NCBI GenBank assembly: GCA_037954665.1
Contig: JBBMOL010000119.1
Location: 2,000,001-2,064,000 of the forward strand
DNA: 64,000 nt
Direction: 5' to 3'
Source: Laguncularia racemosa
Lineage: Eukaryota > Streptophyta > Magnoliopsida > Myrtales > Combretaceae
Below the pieces are notes generated by a model. It was not told the origin of the DNA. It worked only from the letters and a program-made list of their open reading frames with translations, and ran no database searches. How positions within the stretch are numbered: position 1 is the stretch's first letter; each line of letters begins with the position of its first letter. A program made the translations under genes and the position numbers. Below are positions 45,005 through 57,854 of this stretch, in pieces.

Positions 45005-46667
45005 GGTCTGTATAGCTTTAGCTCCATATATGTGATAGTATGAGGTTTCAGTTTTGACCAATCTACAGCCGCTTCCTCCTCTACAGCTAGTAGGTTGAAA
45101 TCGTTGTATTTTCTTTTGGTCTTTTACTGAGTACTTACTTTGAAAAGAGACCACACCAGCAGTTCCCTCTTCTCTTTCTACCCTGAAATTTCACACTTCA
45201 TTGTAGGGTGCTTGATTTTTCTCATGCTCAGCAACAATGATAATCCAAGTCATATTTCAATTTTATTTTTGTAGTTGGCTTTGGTCTTTCTTGCGTCTGC
45301 GCAATATAATTAGTTATATCACTACCGATAGTGCTTCTTTGCTTACAAGGTTATTATTGCGTTTAGCTTATGGAATTGTTATTTTATAAAATTTGTATAA
45401 CTACCTAGTAAGAAATTGCAATTTCTTTCTAGGTACGAAAGAATAGTTAGTTATTTGTAGGTCTTTTTCTAATGTGCATCAATGCTTTATTCATAGGACT
45501 CTAGCCTACTGGTCAGGGTATAGACAATAAAATCTAGACGTAAAACCATTGCAACCAAGCTCAAGAGAACCTAGTTTAATAGGCGGGTACAACTTTTAAA
45601 GAGCCTATATGTTTTACAAACGAGATTTCATGTTTCTTCTAAAAAAAAATAAAAGCTCATTAACTGTTGAGTGTAATTAATCCTATACAAATGATAACAA
45701 AATCCCACATAAAGGGTGGGAATAAAAAGAAAAACAATATCATTACTACTATTATTTTAAATACACAAGTAAAATAAAACTATTTATTCTAAATATCACC
45801 AACAAACTAATATCAACTCAATCGCTACAATCTTCATACCAACAATATCATTACTACTATTATTTTGTCCACCTTTGTAATATTCTTTAGTAGTTTTATC
45901 ACACCAATCTAATCGATGCAAGAATAGATGGAAACTTTAGTTTTTAAAACAGAAGTATATTAAATAAGATAGACAATTTCTCACAATCAGATTCTAGATA
46001 AATGATATATAAGTAAAGAAAAAGTCAATCAAGATGATAATATCCCCCCCAAAAAAAGAAGAAAAATCAAAGTTTATTTTAATATGAAATTAATATAATT
46101 ATAGTTTTGAATTACTGCTCCATATTAAGATTTTGATATTACTAATTTTACATTATGTTTGGCAAGGAGAATCTATTTTAAAGTACTTAAAAGTTAGATG
46201 GTTGAATAATTAATTATCTATAGGTAGTTTATCCATTAAATTTTTAATTTGTAGGATGTGGTAGAATTTATATGTAGTCTTATTTTTCTATGTACTATTT
46301 TTCATCGTCTTACTATGACAAAAGCTAATAGAAGAATCGCCGATTGGCCTTAAAACAAAAAGATTTAAGGTAAATTAGGCATAGTTTGACTATATTTAAT
46401 TCATTTTCACTTCATCCTTTCTTCTCTTCGCAGCTCGCTCGATTTACCAAATTATAGTTCTAACATTAACACACACAAACTATCTCTCTCTCACAATTGT
46501 GGACACTTTGTGTAGCTAAAGACGAAAATAAGAATTGGTGGTTATTTTGAAAATCCTAACACTAAATGCACATTAATCTTTGATGACATTAACAGTTGCA
46601 GACAAAAATTTACCTAATAAATGTCAATTTATACGATAACATGCAAAAATATAAAATTACGAATTTA

Positions 46668-46707
<40 letters not shown>

Positions 46708-47240
46708 TTATGATACATACGAAACATGGTGAGATCATACAAGATTAGACTATAAATATGCAAAAAAAAAAAAAAAAGAAACAAGATCTATCATTTTGGC
46801 AGTCAAATTTAAATATAAGATGAATTTTTTAGGTTGTTCAAATGAAAAAGAAATTTTTAGTGCTTTTTAAGTTGAAGATGAATGTTATGTAGAGTGGTAT
46901 AAATGCAACTATAAGACAATATTACAAATTTGATATAATGCTATTAAATCTTGGTGATATGATATGTCAAATATACACAACATTCATTCTCTAGTTTGAA
47001 TCATCCTTTGTTTGAACAAGTATCACCATCTATTTGCACCAGTTTAATAATGTCCACCCTCTATTTACATTACTTCTATAGAGTTTATTTTCTATTTGTA
47101 CAAATAAAGAGTTTCATCATATATTTGAACTTAATCCAAATATTTATCTTTTGATATGTATGTTTTTTTATAATATAATATTTAAGTAGCATCAAGTGAT
47201 TGGAATTAAAAAACAGCACAAACCGATAATAATATGGTGG
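45005..47240. other. Duplicate of the PPR4-like 3' flank (block C)
   Basis: From GGTCTGTATAGCTTTAGCTC on, the sequence is colinear with 10595-12820. No gene is present. (TA)n occurs at about 46672-46702. Confidence 0.85.
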
Positions 47241-48324
47241 GTGTTCTTTGAGTCGTATTATAAAACTCTAAATTAAAACATCGACATCCTTAAATATTGT
47301 ATACAAAGTTGATCTCCATGTTTCTGATTTTGATGTATTTAAATCAAGGATAAGGATGTTTGTAAACTTTGAAGTCAGCCAGTAGATAGATTCATAAGAA
47401 AATATCTCTATAGACATATTTTTAACCCTTTCATAATAAATAAATAAATAAAAAGTAATGATAAGTAGCAAAGTATCTTCAACATAATACTAAATGATAT
47501 ATTTTTTTTGTAAAAAATGTGTTTGTTTTTAGATTGTATATTTAATTCCCATTTCTATTAGTTTACTTTATCATTTTTATATGGTATTTATTTGTATTAA
47601 GACATATAAAACCTAAAATTGTATCAAAAAATTTTAGTTATAAATATCTGACACTGTTATACACGTGATAAGACAGTACAATAATATATGAATGGAAGTT
47701 ATATTTCCTATTTTATAGATTCATAAATAGGCAATATTTACGACTTAGTTTTTTCGGTCACTAACTTTACTACTACTGTTTATCCACTCCTATAATTTGA
47801 TTTAATAGTTTTATCATATTGACCCGGCCAATGTAAAAAGAGACAATACGTGGAAACATTAGGTTTTAAACTCATGAATTTACAAAAATGTTAAAATATA
47901 GAGCATATTTTTATAATTTTCCCAAAATTTTTCATTTACCTAGCTTAAGTTCTCCTCCTTAAAAGAGAAAAGAACAAAAAAAAAAAAAAAACCTCATTCC
48001 TCTTGATCTCATGATTCTTATTATCAAAATCACATGTCAATACAAACTTAAATAGCATTTTCCTAATAAACTATTGCATAGTTTAGGTGGTTAACTTTGT
48101 AATTAATTAATATTTTTATGTTGGTTTCATGCATCTTTGCCACATTGTTATATTATTGCATATAACAAATCCACTTGTTATCTTTCTCAACAAAATCTTT
48201 ACAAGTGGATGTGCTGGTGCGAGGGCATCCCTTGTAAATTAATATCAAAATTTGCATCAGTTACGTTGATGCAAGCGATACACTTAGAAAAGAGAGAGTA
48301 GTATACTTCACCATTTATCATTTA
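47241..48324. other. Non-coding flank before the second GIR-like copy
   Basis: 47241-47430 matches block B (35650-35860) and is missing from the first unit, where the pararetrovirus now sits. 47500-48324 matches 21450-22799. No gene is seen. Confidence 0.7.
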
Positions 48325-48534
48325 ATGGCTAACAATTCATTAAGTGGTAGTAGTGATGGTAGTGTTGTGCTTTCCAATATTATCAATGAAACCGTTGAAT
48401 TTGAGGAAATCATATTTCTACAAGGTTCTCATCAACATTTTGATTTTAATCAACCTATTTCTAATGTGAACCAAATCAGATCAAGTGAATTTTCACATTC
48501 TCTCAATTTCCATCAATCTACTCTTAGAAATGAG
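48325..48534 (+). pseudogene. GIR-like gene copy 2, first exon only
   Basis: This open 70-codon exon is aligned with 22800-23009, with the same start (MANNSLSGSSDGSVVLS) and the same GAG|GTAAAT donor. Exon 2 with the zinc-ribbon end is absent. The downstream sequence changes at about 48670 to block-B-like DNA and then to a retrotransposon fragment. The EAR-type DLNLP of copy 1 reads DFNQP here. Confidence 0.85.
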
Positions 48535-49162
48535 GTAAATATCAACATCCCTTTTTTGTTACCATTGTAATGTGAAATGCTTTATGCTTGGAACAATTTA
48601 TTTAATATGCTGAAAGAAGAGTATGAAACCTCTTTTCCTTGTCTATTTTTCATATGTCCTTATGACTCAGCGTAACACGTACAATTAAAATGGGGTTTTA
48701 TCACAAACTGTTGATTATGCGAATACCCAAAGTGCGATCTTAAAATACCAATTGATTATATGAATTCCTAGGTATTTGGCATCAAATTTGACAATTATAT
48801 GAAATTTGAGAATTTGTGTAGAAAATAAAGCAAAGACAACTCCAAAATTTTGATAATGCTTAATGAATAATCTATTCAATGCCCTAAGGCATACAAACAA
48901 TAGCAAGCACAAAGCTGCAAAAAATATAACATAAAATTTTTCCAAGCATAGAAACGTCTAAAAATTGCCAAAAATAGAAATGCCTAAAACTTATGAACAC
49001 GAGGTAAATTAAAAAATAAATACAACACTACAAACAAAACTTAAAACAAAGGTGTCTATAAAAAAGTTATAAGTAATATCAAAATTATCAAAAATAGCAA
49101 ATTTGACTATTTATGAGACTAAATGAAGGAATTTACCCTAAAAATGACCAACAATAGCATAG
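48535..49162. other. Intron remnant and block-B-like sequence
   Basis: 48535-48660 follows the intron of copy 1. From about 48670 it is homologous to 35870-36340. There is no gene. Confidence 0.6.
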
Positions 49163-50893
49163 TAGAGTATGTATCTAGGTGTTTGACTTGCAAACAAATC
49201 AAAATAGAGCATCAAAGACTCGTTAGCAAGTTGCAACCTCTACTTATACTAGAGTGGAAATGGGAGCATGAGACTATGGATTTCATTACAGCATTACCTA
49301 AAATTGTAGCTACATTGGACACCATATGGGTAATTGTTGATAGACTCACGAAATTTGCCCATTTTATACCAATAGGCATTAAGTATAAACTTAAGAAGTT
49401 AGCTAAACTATACATCAAAGAAATTGTGAGGTTACATGGGGTACTAGTCATAATAGTTTCAAATAGAGATACAAGATTTGTTGGGAGATTCTGAAGGAGT
49501 TTACATAGGGCAATTGGAATCAAATCATAGTTTAATACGACTTTTCACCCATAAATAGATAATCAATTAGAGCGAACCATTAAGACATTAGAAGATATGT
49601 TGAGGGCGTATGCATCAGATCTTAGTGGGAATTGAGATAAACACTTGCACTTAGTAGAGTTTACCTACAATAATAGTTATCAAGCTATAATTTAAATGGC
49701 ATCCTATGAAGCATTATATGGTCGAAAGTGCCGATCATTGTTACAATGGGATGGGTGGGTGAGAAATAAGTATTGGGACTTAACTTGGTATAAGACGCTA
49801 TGAGTAAGGTCAAGTTAATTAGGTAGAGAATGTAATCAACTCAAAGCCGTTAGAAGTCTTATGTAGATAAAAGATGATGTTCATTAGAGTTTAAAGTGAG
49901 AGATTATGTCATACTGAAGGTATCACTTACAAAAGGGGTAGTGAGATTTGGGTTAAGGGGAAAACTAAACCCCAAGTATATAGAGCCCTTTGGACTCTTA
50001 GAAAGAGTTAGACCAATGGTGTATGGATTGGCCTTACTACTAAATTTAGTTGAGATACATGATGTATTCCACATTTCCATGTTACGAAAATACGTATTGA
50101 ACCTAAACTAAGTAACTGCATTAGAGCCTTTGGAAGTGTAGCTAAACCTTACAATAGTAGAGAAACCTGTCAAACTTGTGGATATTAAAGATCAGATTTT
50201 GAGGAGACGAGTGATCAAGTGCTTCAAGGTGTAGTGGAATAATCAAATGGAAAGAGAAGCAACTTGGGAATTGGAAGAAGAGATGAAGAAAAGATATGCA
50301 GAGCTCTTTTACAATCCAAGTAACTTTTGAGGATGAAAGTTCTATTAAAGGGGGGAGAATGTAATAATTGGAAATTTAAATAAATAATAATATTATTGAA
50401 TAATAGTGTTTAAACAATAGAGATAAAATAAAACAAAATATAAAAAGGATAAGGTTGGGGCAAATGGCTAGTAAAAAGGTTTTAATGATAGTAGCCATAT
50501 GGACATTTGATAGGGAAGGTATAAATAGTTTCCAACATGTTCTTTTGACCCTTTCACCCATTCATGTGCTACAGAACCTTAAGAGCCATCTACAAAACCT
50601 TAGGAGTAGAAGAGGACTTTTCTAGCTAATTGCACATGAAAGATTGTGTGAAACAACTCTGATTGTCAAGACGATCTAACTAGCGTTAGGATGAATCAAC
50701 ATCTATAATAATAAGATTGGGACAATTGTTCGTAGAGCAACAATTTGAGTAAGTCCTTTGAAACAATTAGAATAATTTAGGTGGTAAATGAAGCATGGAA
50801 GTACCCTTATTTCAAATGTAAAAAGGATTGGTGAATAATAGTGATTAAGGAGAGGAATTTTGAAGAAAAAGTTCGATTTTCGCAAAATTAGGG
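49163..50893 (+). mobile_element. Fragment of Del/Tekay-like element: integrase end plus LTR start
   Basis: The fragment begins inside integrase (YVSRCLTCKQIKIEHQR) and continues through TLDTIWVIVDRLTKFAHF, with broken frames, to the chromodomain-like REATWELEEEMKKRY, a purine tract and the first 534 bp of an LTR (starts TGTAATAATTGG at 50360). Both ends are abrupt: block B on the left, and GIR-like 3' flank on the right at CTAACTTGCCTAGG. It is a rearranged piece and not a direct insertion. Confidence 0.85.
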
Positions 50894-53053
50894 ACTAACT
50901 TGCCTAGGTTGGTATTGTTATTGCATCTTTTCTTTTTCCTTCTTTTCTTTTTTAATGCTTCTTTTTATTTTATTTTATTTATTTATGTCATCATGGACAA
51001 TGAAAAGTTTGAGTAAGGGTATTATTATGGTGTTTCCTTTTTAGGTTGCTTAATTTCCCTTCTTTATTCTAGATGTTTTCTCAATACACATGAAAAGAGG
51101 TTAGAATATAAGTAGAACTTATCTTTCCTATTCTATTGTCTTTAAATACACAATGCTATTAGTATTTTTTTTTTGGTCATAAAAGTTATTGTCCCGTTAT
51201 TTGTGCACTATCAATAACATGAAATTTTATTTGTCATAAAAGCTATTAGCTAGTTGCATTTATTGGCATTGTTAATTTGGTTTCTTTAGTTCCATTTGAT
51301 TTTGTTTTTTCTCCCATTTTGAGGTGCCGCACCTGTTTCAAAAGATACATACTTGTCCAAAGTAAGAATTCGTGAATATCTTGTTACACAATAAAAAGTA
51401 GACTAACTTACGCTTGCTAGTTTTTAATTTTATGGAAGGATGAGATAAAACTTCATTTCGACATAAACAAACGCTCCTTCCAAGATTCCACGATTGAAAA
51501 TGAACAAATCAGCACTTTTAAATTTTCTCTCTCTAATTACCATCTTGCTGTTATTATTCATACACTTCTATAGTTTCTTTAAATAGTTTTATTATTGTGA
51601 TAGGAGGTAATCTAGGTTTGAAAATTGAAATAGATTAGACAAGGTAGATGATTTATGCTATTTAAATTGCTTACAAATAAGATATGAATAAAGAAAAAAT
51701 CAATCTAAATTGTAACATATAAAGAAACAATTGTCAAAGTTTGTTTTAATTTGAATTTATTTTAATTACAATTTTAAGTAACAGCTTATATTGTAATTTT
51801 GATATTACTAGTCTTATGTCATATTTGGCCTAGAGAATTTACTTTTTCATAAATGCATGTTATATGTATCTAATGCGCCACATAAGTGCCAAAATAGATG
51901 CTTATATGGCCATGTCATGTACCACATTAGCAATGCTTAATGGGGTAATAATGGCAACATAATGATAACTTTTATTTGCAACATTTTTAATAATGTTTAT
52001 TTGTATTACTAAAATCTATTTCTTGGAAAAATTACAAATGAGGAGATCAACATTTAGCGTCAAGTTTAAATAGAGGATCAAACTTTCAAATAGTTAAAAT
52101 AGAATATCAATATTATGCTAAGTGGTTAAAATATAGAATTAATGTTATGTTATGTGATTCAAATAGAGAATATATTATTGTCCTATAAACATGTTATATG
52201 GTTTAAACAAACAATCCATTACTGTCCATAATATCGCCATAATAAGATCCCTTATTTAAAGTACTCAATAGAATATTAATTCTCTATTTTAATTACTTAA
52301 AAGTTTAAACCTTTATTTGAACTTAGCTTTAAACGTTAATCATCTTGTTTGTAATTTTTCTACCATTTTTTTATTTAAAGTTAAGTTGAAACATTATCTT
52401 GATATGTAAAATTACCATTTTCCATGTGTTAGTTTTCACTATCTTACTAGCACGATTTATTAATGAGAAGTCTTGGGACCATGAAATTTTTTTTTTTGAA
52501 GGAAGGGAAGGTATGGGTATGGAACAAAAAGATAAGGTAGATTATGCACAGTTTGACCATATTTGATTCATTTTTACTTTACCTTGCATATAAATTTATC
52601 AGAAAGGTAAAACTAAAACTTGCAAATTTCTACATAAACCTTGTTAAAGATGGCATTTGATTATAATATATATATATGTATATATATAGTTTAAATTATA
52701 ATGACATCTTTTTAATTGTTATTAAATTTACATTTATACCCAATAAATGCCTCAAAATTTGTTCTTTGAAGTAGTATAAAGTCAACCCTTTTCTCTTAAT
52801 ATACAATATTATTTTTTCTAGATCAAATCATCGTTTCATTTAAAGTTTTCCTTGATAAATGATATTTCAACAATTAATATAACTTGAATGACATGATGTA
52901 TGGTGCAAAAAATGGTTTTGATTGTATAATGATATGAAAAATTGACTTGAAATGTTACATTAGAGAAGAAATTTTGTGTTGTCACAATGGTGGAAGTTAG
53001 TAATAGAATTATCAATAATATATAAGGGCAAAGGAACTTTCTAGTGTCTTAAG
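50894..53053. other. Non-coding block D of the duplicated unit
   Basis: 50894-51090 matches the 3' flank of the GIR-like gene (23563-23765), without the gene. 51090-52660 matches 36720-38330 in block B. A (TA)n run lies at 52664-52689. No gene is seen. Confidence 0.65.
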
Positions 53054-54460
53054 TGTTGATAAGTGCTTAATTATTTATATATATATGTTCCTCATTTTGG
53101 CATGTTTTTGAAAAATTTGAATTTGAATTGAGTAATATTTTGATTTTATGGATTTGATGGATAATTGAATTAAAAAAGAAGAAAAGAAATCCAATTTTAC
53201 TCAATTTGGAACTAAATAGAAGAAGTTATGAAGTTTAGAAAATAGACACGACTCGAACATGACCATGTCCAGAACATGTTGAATTTAAAGCATAAAACAG
53301 ACGGTTACACGAGGGCTAGACATGAATGTAATTTGTTTGTCTTGTATCACTCAGTGATAATTAATTTTAAACACGATTGTAATTTGTTTGTCGTATATCA
53401 CCTAGTGATAATTAATTTTAAAGTACGACTTAGACACGACCTCTAGACATAACCGTATCTAGGCCATGTCTACTGCATTGTCTAGTTTTCTAAGTTTTTG
53501 AATGATGAATTTGACACGACTTGAAGCACGACTGTGTTAGACAGCATGTTGGCCTAAAACGTAGAGTTTTTAACGCTCACTATATAAAGGAAAAAGGAGA
53601 CTTGACTAGAGAAAAGATGAGAGGATATAACTAAGGCTCTTTCTTTATACTTCAAGAATTTAGGGTTTTTTTTTTTATATAGTTTTCCTTGATTTCCTTG
53701 ATGATGCATGTTTATATATCATTGAGATTTCTGTTTTCAATAAGATTAGAGCTTAAATTTTCTTAGTTTCTAGACTTGTGGATCTTAAGATTATTATGTG
53801 ATTGGATTTATTATTATTTAATGAATTCTTAGATTTTTTTGATTCATGCATTTTTTTTATATTGTTTAGATTAATATTTCTAGGTTATTATTATATCTAT
53901 TTGATATTATCTATAAGGATTGATAAATCTAATGTATAATTAGATATAACATATTTGAAGAGGATTAATGTAATCTTAGAGATAAGTTACACAATTCTTT
54001 TGGAATTAATTAATTTGTTTAAGGGAATTTACTATTTTTAATGAGATCTTTGAAATATGCTATTATAAAGATATTCAAATAGGTATTTTTAAGGTTAAGG
54101 TTAATAAGCATGAGAAAGTTATTAAATTAATTTAGAAATTCTCTCGGCCAATGAAATTAAGAAGGATTTGAATGAGTTTTGTAAATGTTACATAATAATT
54201 CCTAGGGAAAATGAAGTCTAGATACTGGTTTTACCATCTTAAAGTTAAGTATAATATGTTTTTTTTCTATTCTTTCTTTCAAATTAATCTCTAGTTTATT
54301 AATTAATACTTAGTTATAGAGTTTAGATAAATTAATTTTTATAATTTACCGGTTAGATAATAGGGTGTAGATTAATATCAATACTTATAATCCCTATGAG
54401 ATTTGTATTTAATATACTATATTATAAAATTTAATAAGTATACTTGCCTTCCATCCGGTG
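53054..54460. other. Possible degenerate LTR (Tat/Athila-like)
   Basis: TGTTGATAAGTGCTTAATT at the start and a TTTAATAAGTATACTTGCC end region resemble LTRs of large Ty3/gypsy elements. CTATATAAAGG at 53580 could be its TATA box. There is no coding sequence, and I could not identify a clean target duplication. A 51-bp tandem duplication lies at 53327-53428. Confidence 0.3.
53327..53428 (+). repeat. 51-bp tandem duplication
   Basis: TGTAATTTGTTTGTC, then ATCAC, then AGTGATAATTAATTTTAAA occurs twice in a row with a few differences. Confidence 0.75.
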
Positions 54461-54851
54461 TTGTTGTAGGAAAGGCCATACTGCATTTGATCCCACTATC
54501 TTCATTATCAAAATCTATTGTTAATCCAAATTTAAATATCTTTTTCTTGCAAAACATTTCATATTTTATTTATTTAGCTTAGTAATTATTTGATCAATTT
54601 TCTTACATTGAGCATATGCATCATAAATAAGCATCCTACTAGTAAACCTATAAGCTTCAAGACTTTTTCCACTTTTCATCATTTCTTCCTAATAAATTTG
54701 CCATGTTGTTTATTAGATATAGCAAATCCACATTATCTTCCTCAACAAAAGATGGAATCCCTAGTAAATTTAAATTCAATTTTGCATCAATTATACTTAT
54801 GCAATATATAAGGGTGATCAATAAGGAAGTAATTCGCCATTTATTAATTAA
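54461..54851. other. Upstream region of GIR-like copy 3
   Basis: This is homologous to 22460-22799 upstream of the intact gene (ATCTTCATTATCAAAATC, then a GGAATCCCTAGTAAATT-like phrase). No separate gene is present. Confidence 0.6.
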
Positions 54852-55840
54852 TGGCCAGTTTATCAAGTGATAATGTTGTTGATTGTGTTGTGTTTCCTAA
54901 TATTAGTGTAATGTCATGGAACTTAGGATATCATAATCTAATATATGTTATTATTAAATAAGAACAAGATAAGGCTCTTAACTTGTCCAAATATGAATGT
55001 TTAATTGACTCGTCAACCACATTTAATCACCAATATTATCATCAACTCCATCCACTAAAATCAAATCCCATATTACAAATAGAAGGAATAACCATAGACT
55101 CTTTCGATACATAACTCGTAATCTCATAAGAAAAATAAGTCTTCATGACACTCTCATTTGATTTTCACTAATCCTCATAATAATAGCAATAATCCACTAT
55201 ATCATCATTCTGATTGTAATCTACCCCTTTTTCCTTAGAAGTTTTCCGATAAGCTTTCCCTCTTTACTTTCTCACTGTTAAACACCTCATTTCAACCAAA
55301 AATTTCCACTAACGCGAATTCCCTATCACCTCACCTGTCCAAAATCACCTTCGAAACGTTCTCCAACCACTCCACTCAATAGACCCCATTGCCCACTCGA
55401 CTCAATCGCTGGCTATTCCCACTTCGACGACCTGCACTACCACGGTCTGTTGCAACTTTGGCACTGTCAGACAATTCCCTTCCACCTCGGCACTCGGTCT
55501 AACTCATTTTGACGTCCAATAGAAAGCTCCAGCGAGGCCTCATAGTCAAGCCACTACTTCCCTCCATGCGAAATCCGCGAGCTTCGACCAACCCGGTTTA
55601 CAACACCGATCCGATCCGACTCCGGCCCTCTTGATTTGCTTTCGGCCCAGGTTTGTTTACTAAAGCTCAACCCCTTTCTCTAGTTTTCTAGTATACATTT
55701 TATGCTGTGTTCGAGGACTCGACAGTAGAATAATAAATAAAAATATAAATGTAAAAAAAAAAAAGAATTAAAAAAGCAAACACAAAGATGGCATACCTTA
55801 ACAGGATGTTACCCTTTTCATAATTCATACGTATATGTAA

Positions 55841-55873
<33 letters not shown>

Positions 55874-57300
55874 GCTATTTAATTTTTTTAATAAAAATTA
55901 ATGAAGAATAAAAATGATAACAATAATAATATAAAATAAAAAGATAAAAAAATAATAATTAGTTATTAATAAAAAATAAAAAAATAATAAAGTAGAATAA
56001 ATAAATAAATAAATAAATTCCACTAAATGTCATAAAAGACATACTAAATTTTCTAAAATCATGTGAACTATAGTTGGTCAGATCTTGAATAGTTGGTACA
56101 TAAGTACCTATGGGGCGATCTCAATAATAAAGATTTCAATTTTTTATATATATCTTATAAAATCTATAGCCTCATAAATTTTATTTAAATAAAAAAATTC
56201 AAATTTGGAATGTTTTAAGTGGTAACATGTTAGGTTTTAAATAAGTTAACCTCCCGAACCTTGCTATCTTTGGCATTTTAATTTTTTTTTGAGATTAGTA
56301 GCTAATTAACCCTAACTTAAACTCCTTTTTCGATTACGATCGGATGGCAACTCTAATAAATTAAGCTTTTCCTAATTCTCAATCGGGGTTCATAATAAAT
56401 GAGCATAGGGTTTAATATGAACCAAATTAGGAAAAGTAAACCAAAATTTAGGCTCGACAACTATCAAGCAAATACAACAAACATGATAGTTACATACCTA
56501 GAGAAATTGTTCCAATTTCATTGTAACTACAATTGTCAACTATATTAGAACCTATTATGTACAAAGAACTAAACTTAGTATTAACTTACAACTTGAATTT
56601 GGTTCACTCAATTTGTTAATCTAGGTATTAGTTAATTATTCTCCTTTTTAGATACTTTAGCTAGGATAAAATTAATTTTGGATTGAAAAAAATCCAAGAC
56701 AAAGAAAAAAAAGGAATGTGTTGGAAGTATTACAGAGTAACACACCTATGTACATGATTGTGAAGCCTTATAATGATTGTGTAGGGGAGTATGGGTAGAA
56801 ATATGGCCATGTACATAGTTGTGTATCCTTCTATGCATAAAGGCTTTTTGACATACTCTAGTACATAATCGTGTACTTGGTTGGGTACTTCAACATGGAC
56901 AGGTACACAAGCTTGTACCTAGTTATGCATTACTTAGACTTACATCTTTTCTTTTCCTCTCAACATGGGCAAATACATAGGTATGCACCTAACTATATAC
57001 CCATCAGACAAACACGATTTCTCTCATCTTCTTCTCAACCCATCTCCTTTTCCTTCCAATCTTCCAAAAGCTCCCTAATAGAATCAAATCACATAAAACT
57101 TTCAAATAACACATTTTAAGTCATAAATTGGATACTTACTTGAATTGAATCACTTAATTGATTCCAACGTCACTCTAATCAATCACACACTCAAATTTTC
57201 TTGTACTACTCATGTCTAAATTGTAACAAAACTTTACCTTTAATTTGATTACCTACAAACACAAAAGAGAGTACAACGAAATAAACTAAATCACACTTAC

Positions 57301-57305
57301 CTTGT
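57301..57305 (+). repeat. Left target-site duplication CTTGT
   Basis: CTTGT is repeated at 60742-60746 on the other side of the element. Confidence 0.9.
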
Positions 57306-57819
57306 TGATGTGGATATCGTAGCTGACATTGGTTGATTGGGCGTGTCTTTTATAAGGCACGACCGTGTAATGTGTCTGGAAGCTTAACAGAAACATACAC
57401 GGTTTTATACATGGCACTAAGGCACGACCATGTGTCGAGTTTGGAAGATCCACAGAAACATACACGACACAAAGGCATGGCCATGTATTGAGTCTAGAAG
57501 ATCCACAGAAACATACACGATTTTATATACGGCCGTGTATAAGCCGTATGACGGACGTGCATATATATATTTATTCCCACGTGTACATATATATTTGCTT
57601 TTTAACTGTTTTCCTAAGGACTATATATAGTTTCCTAGGTCATTTTAGGGTTATCTTTTATCATGTATCTAATTACAGACATTTAGAGAGAATTTTCTTT
57701 GTTTCCTCGATTGATGCACAATTGAGAATTTCAAGGAATAAACTAAGATTGTTCTTTGTTTATTCGTTAGGTCTAATCCTAGAATTGGTCTCGTGCTTTA
57801 CGCTTTCTACGCTGCGTCA
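57306..57819 (+). repeat. 5' LTR (514 bp)
   Basis: The LTR runs TGATGTGGATATCG to CTACGCTGCGTCA. It carries repeated GGCACGACCGTGT / ACACGGTTTTATACA phrases similar in kind to those in the element at 39305. Confidence 0.9.
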
Positions 57820-57821
57820 AT

Positions 57822-57834
57822 TTGGTATTAGAGC
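57822..57834 (+). other. Primer-binding site (tRNA-iMet, one change)
   Basis: TTGGTATTAGAGC lies two bases after the LTR and differs at one position from TTGGTATCAGAGC. Confidence 0.75.
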
Positions 57835-57854
57835 AAGGCAATTTCCTACGGAGA

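Noticed and set aside
53054..54460. A confident solo LTR of Athila/Tat type
   Set aside because: The start looks right, but no CA end with matching 5-bp duplication was found, so it is listed only as a possible LTR.
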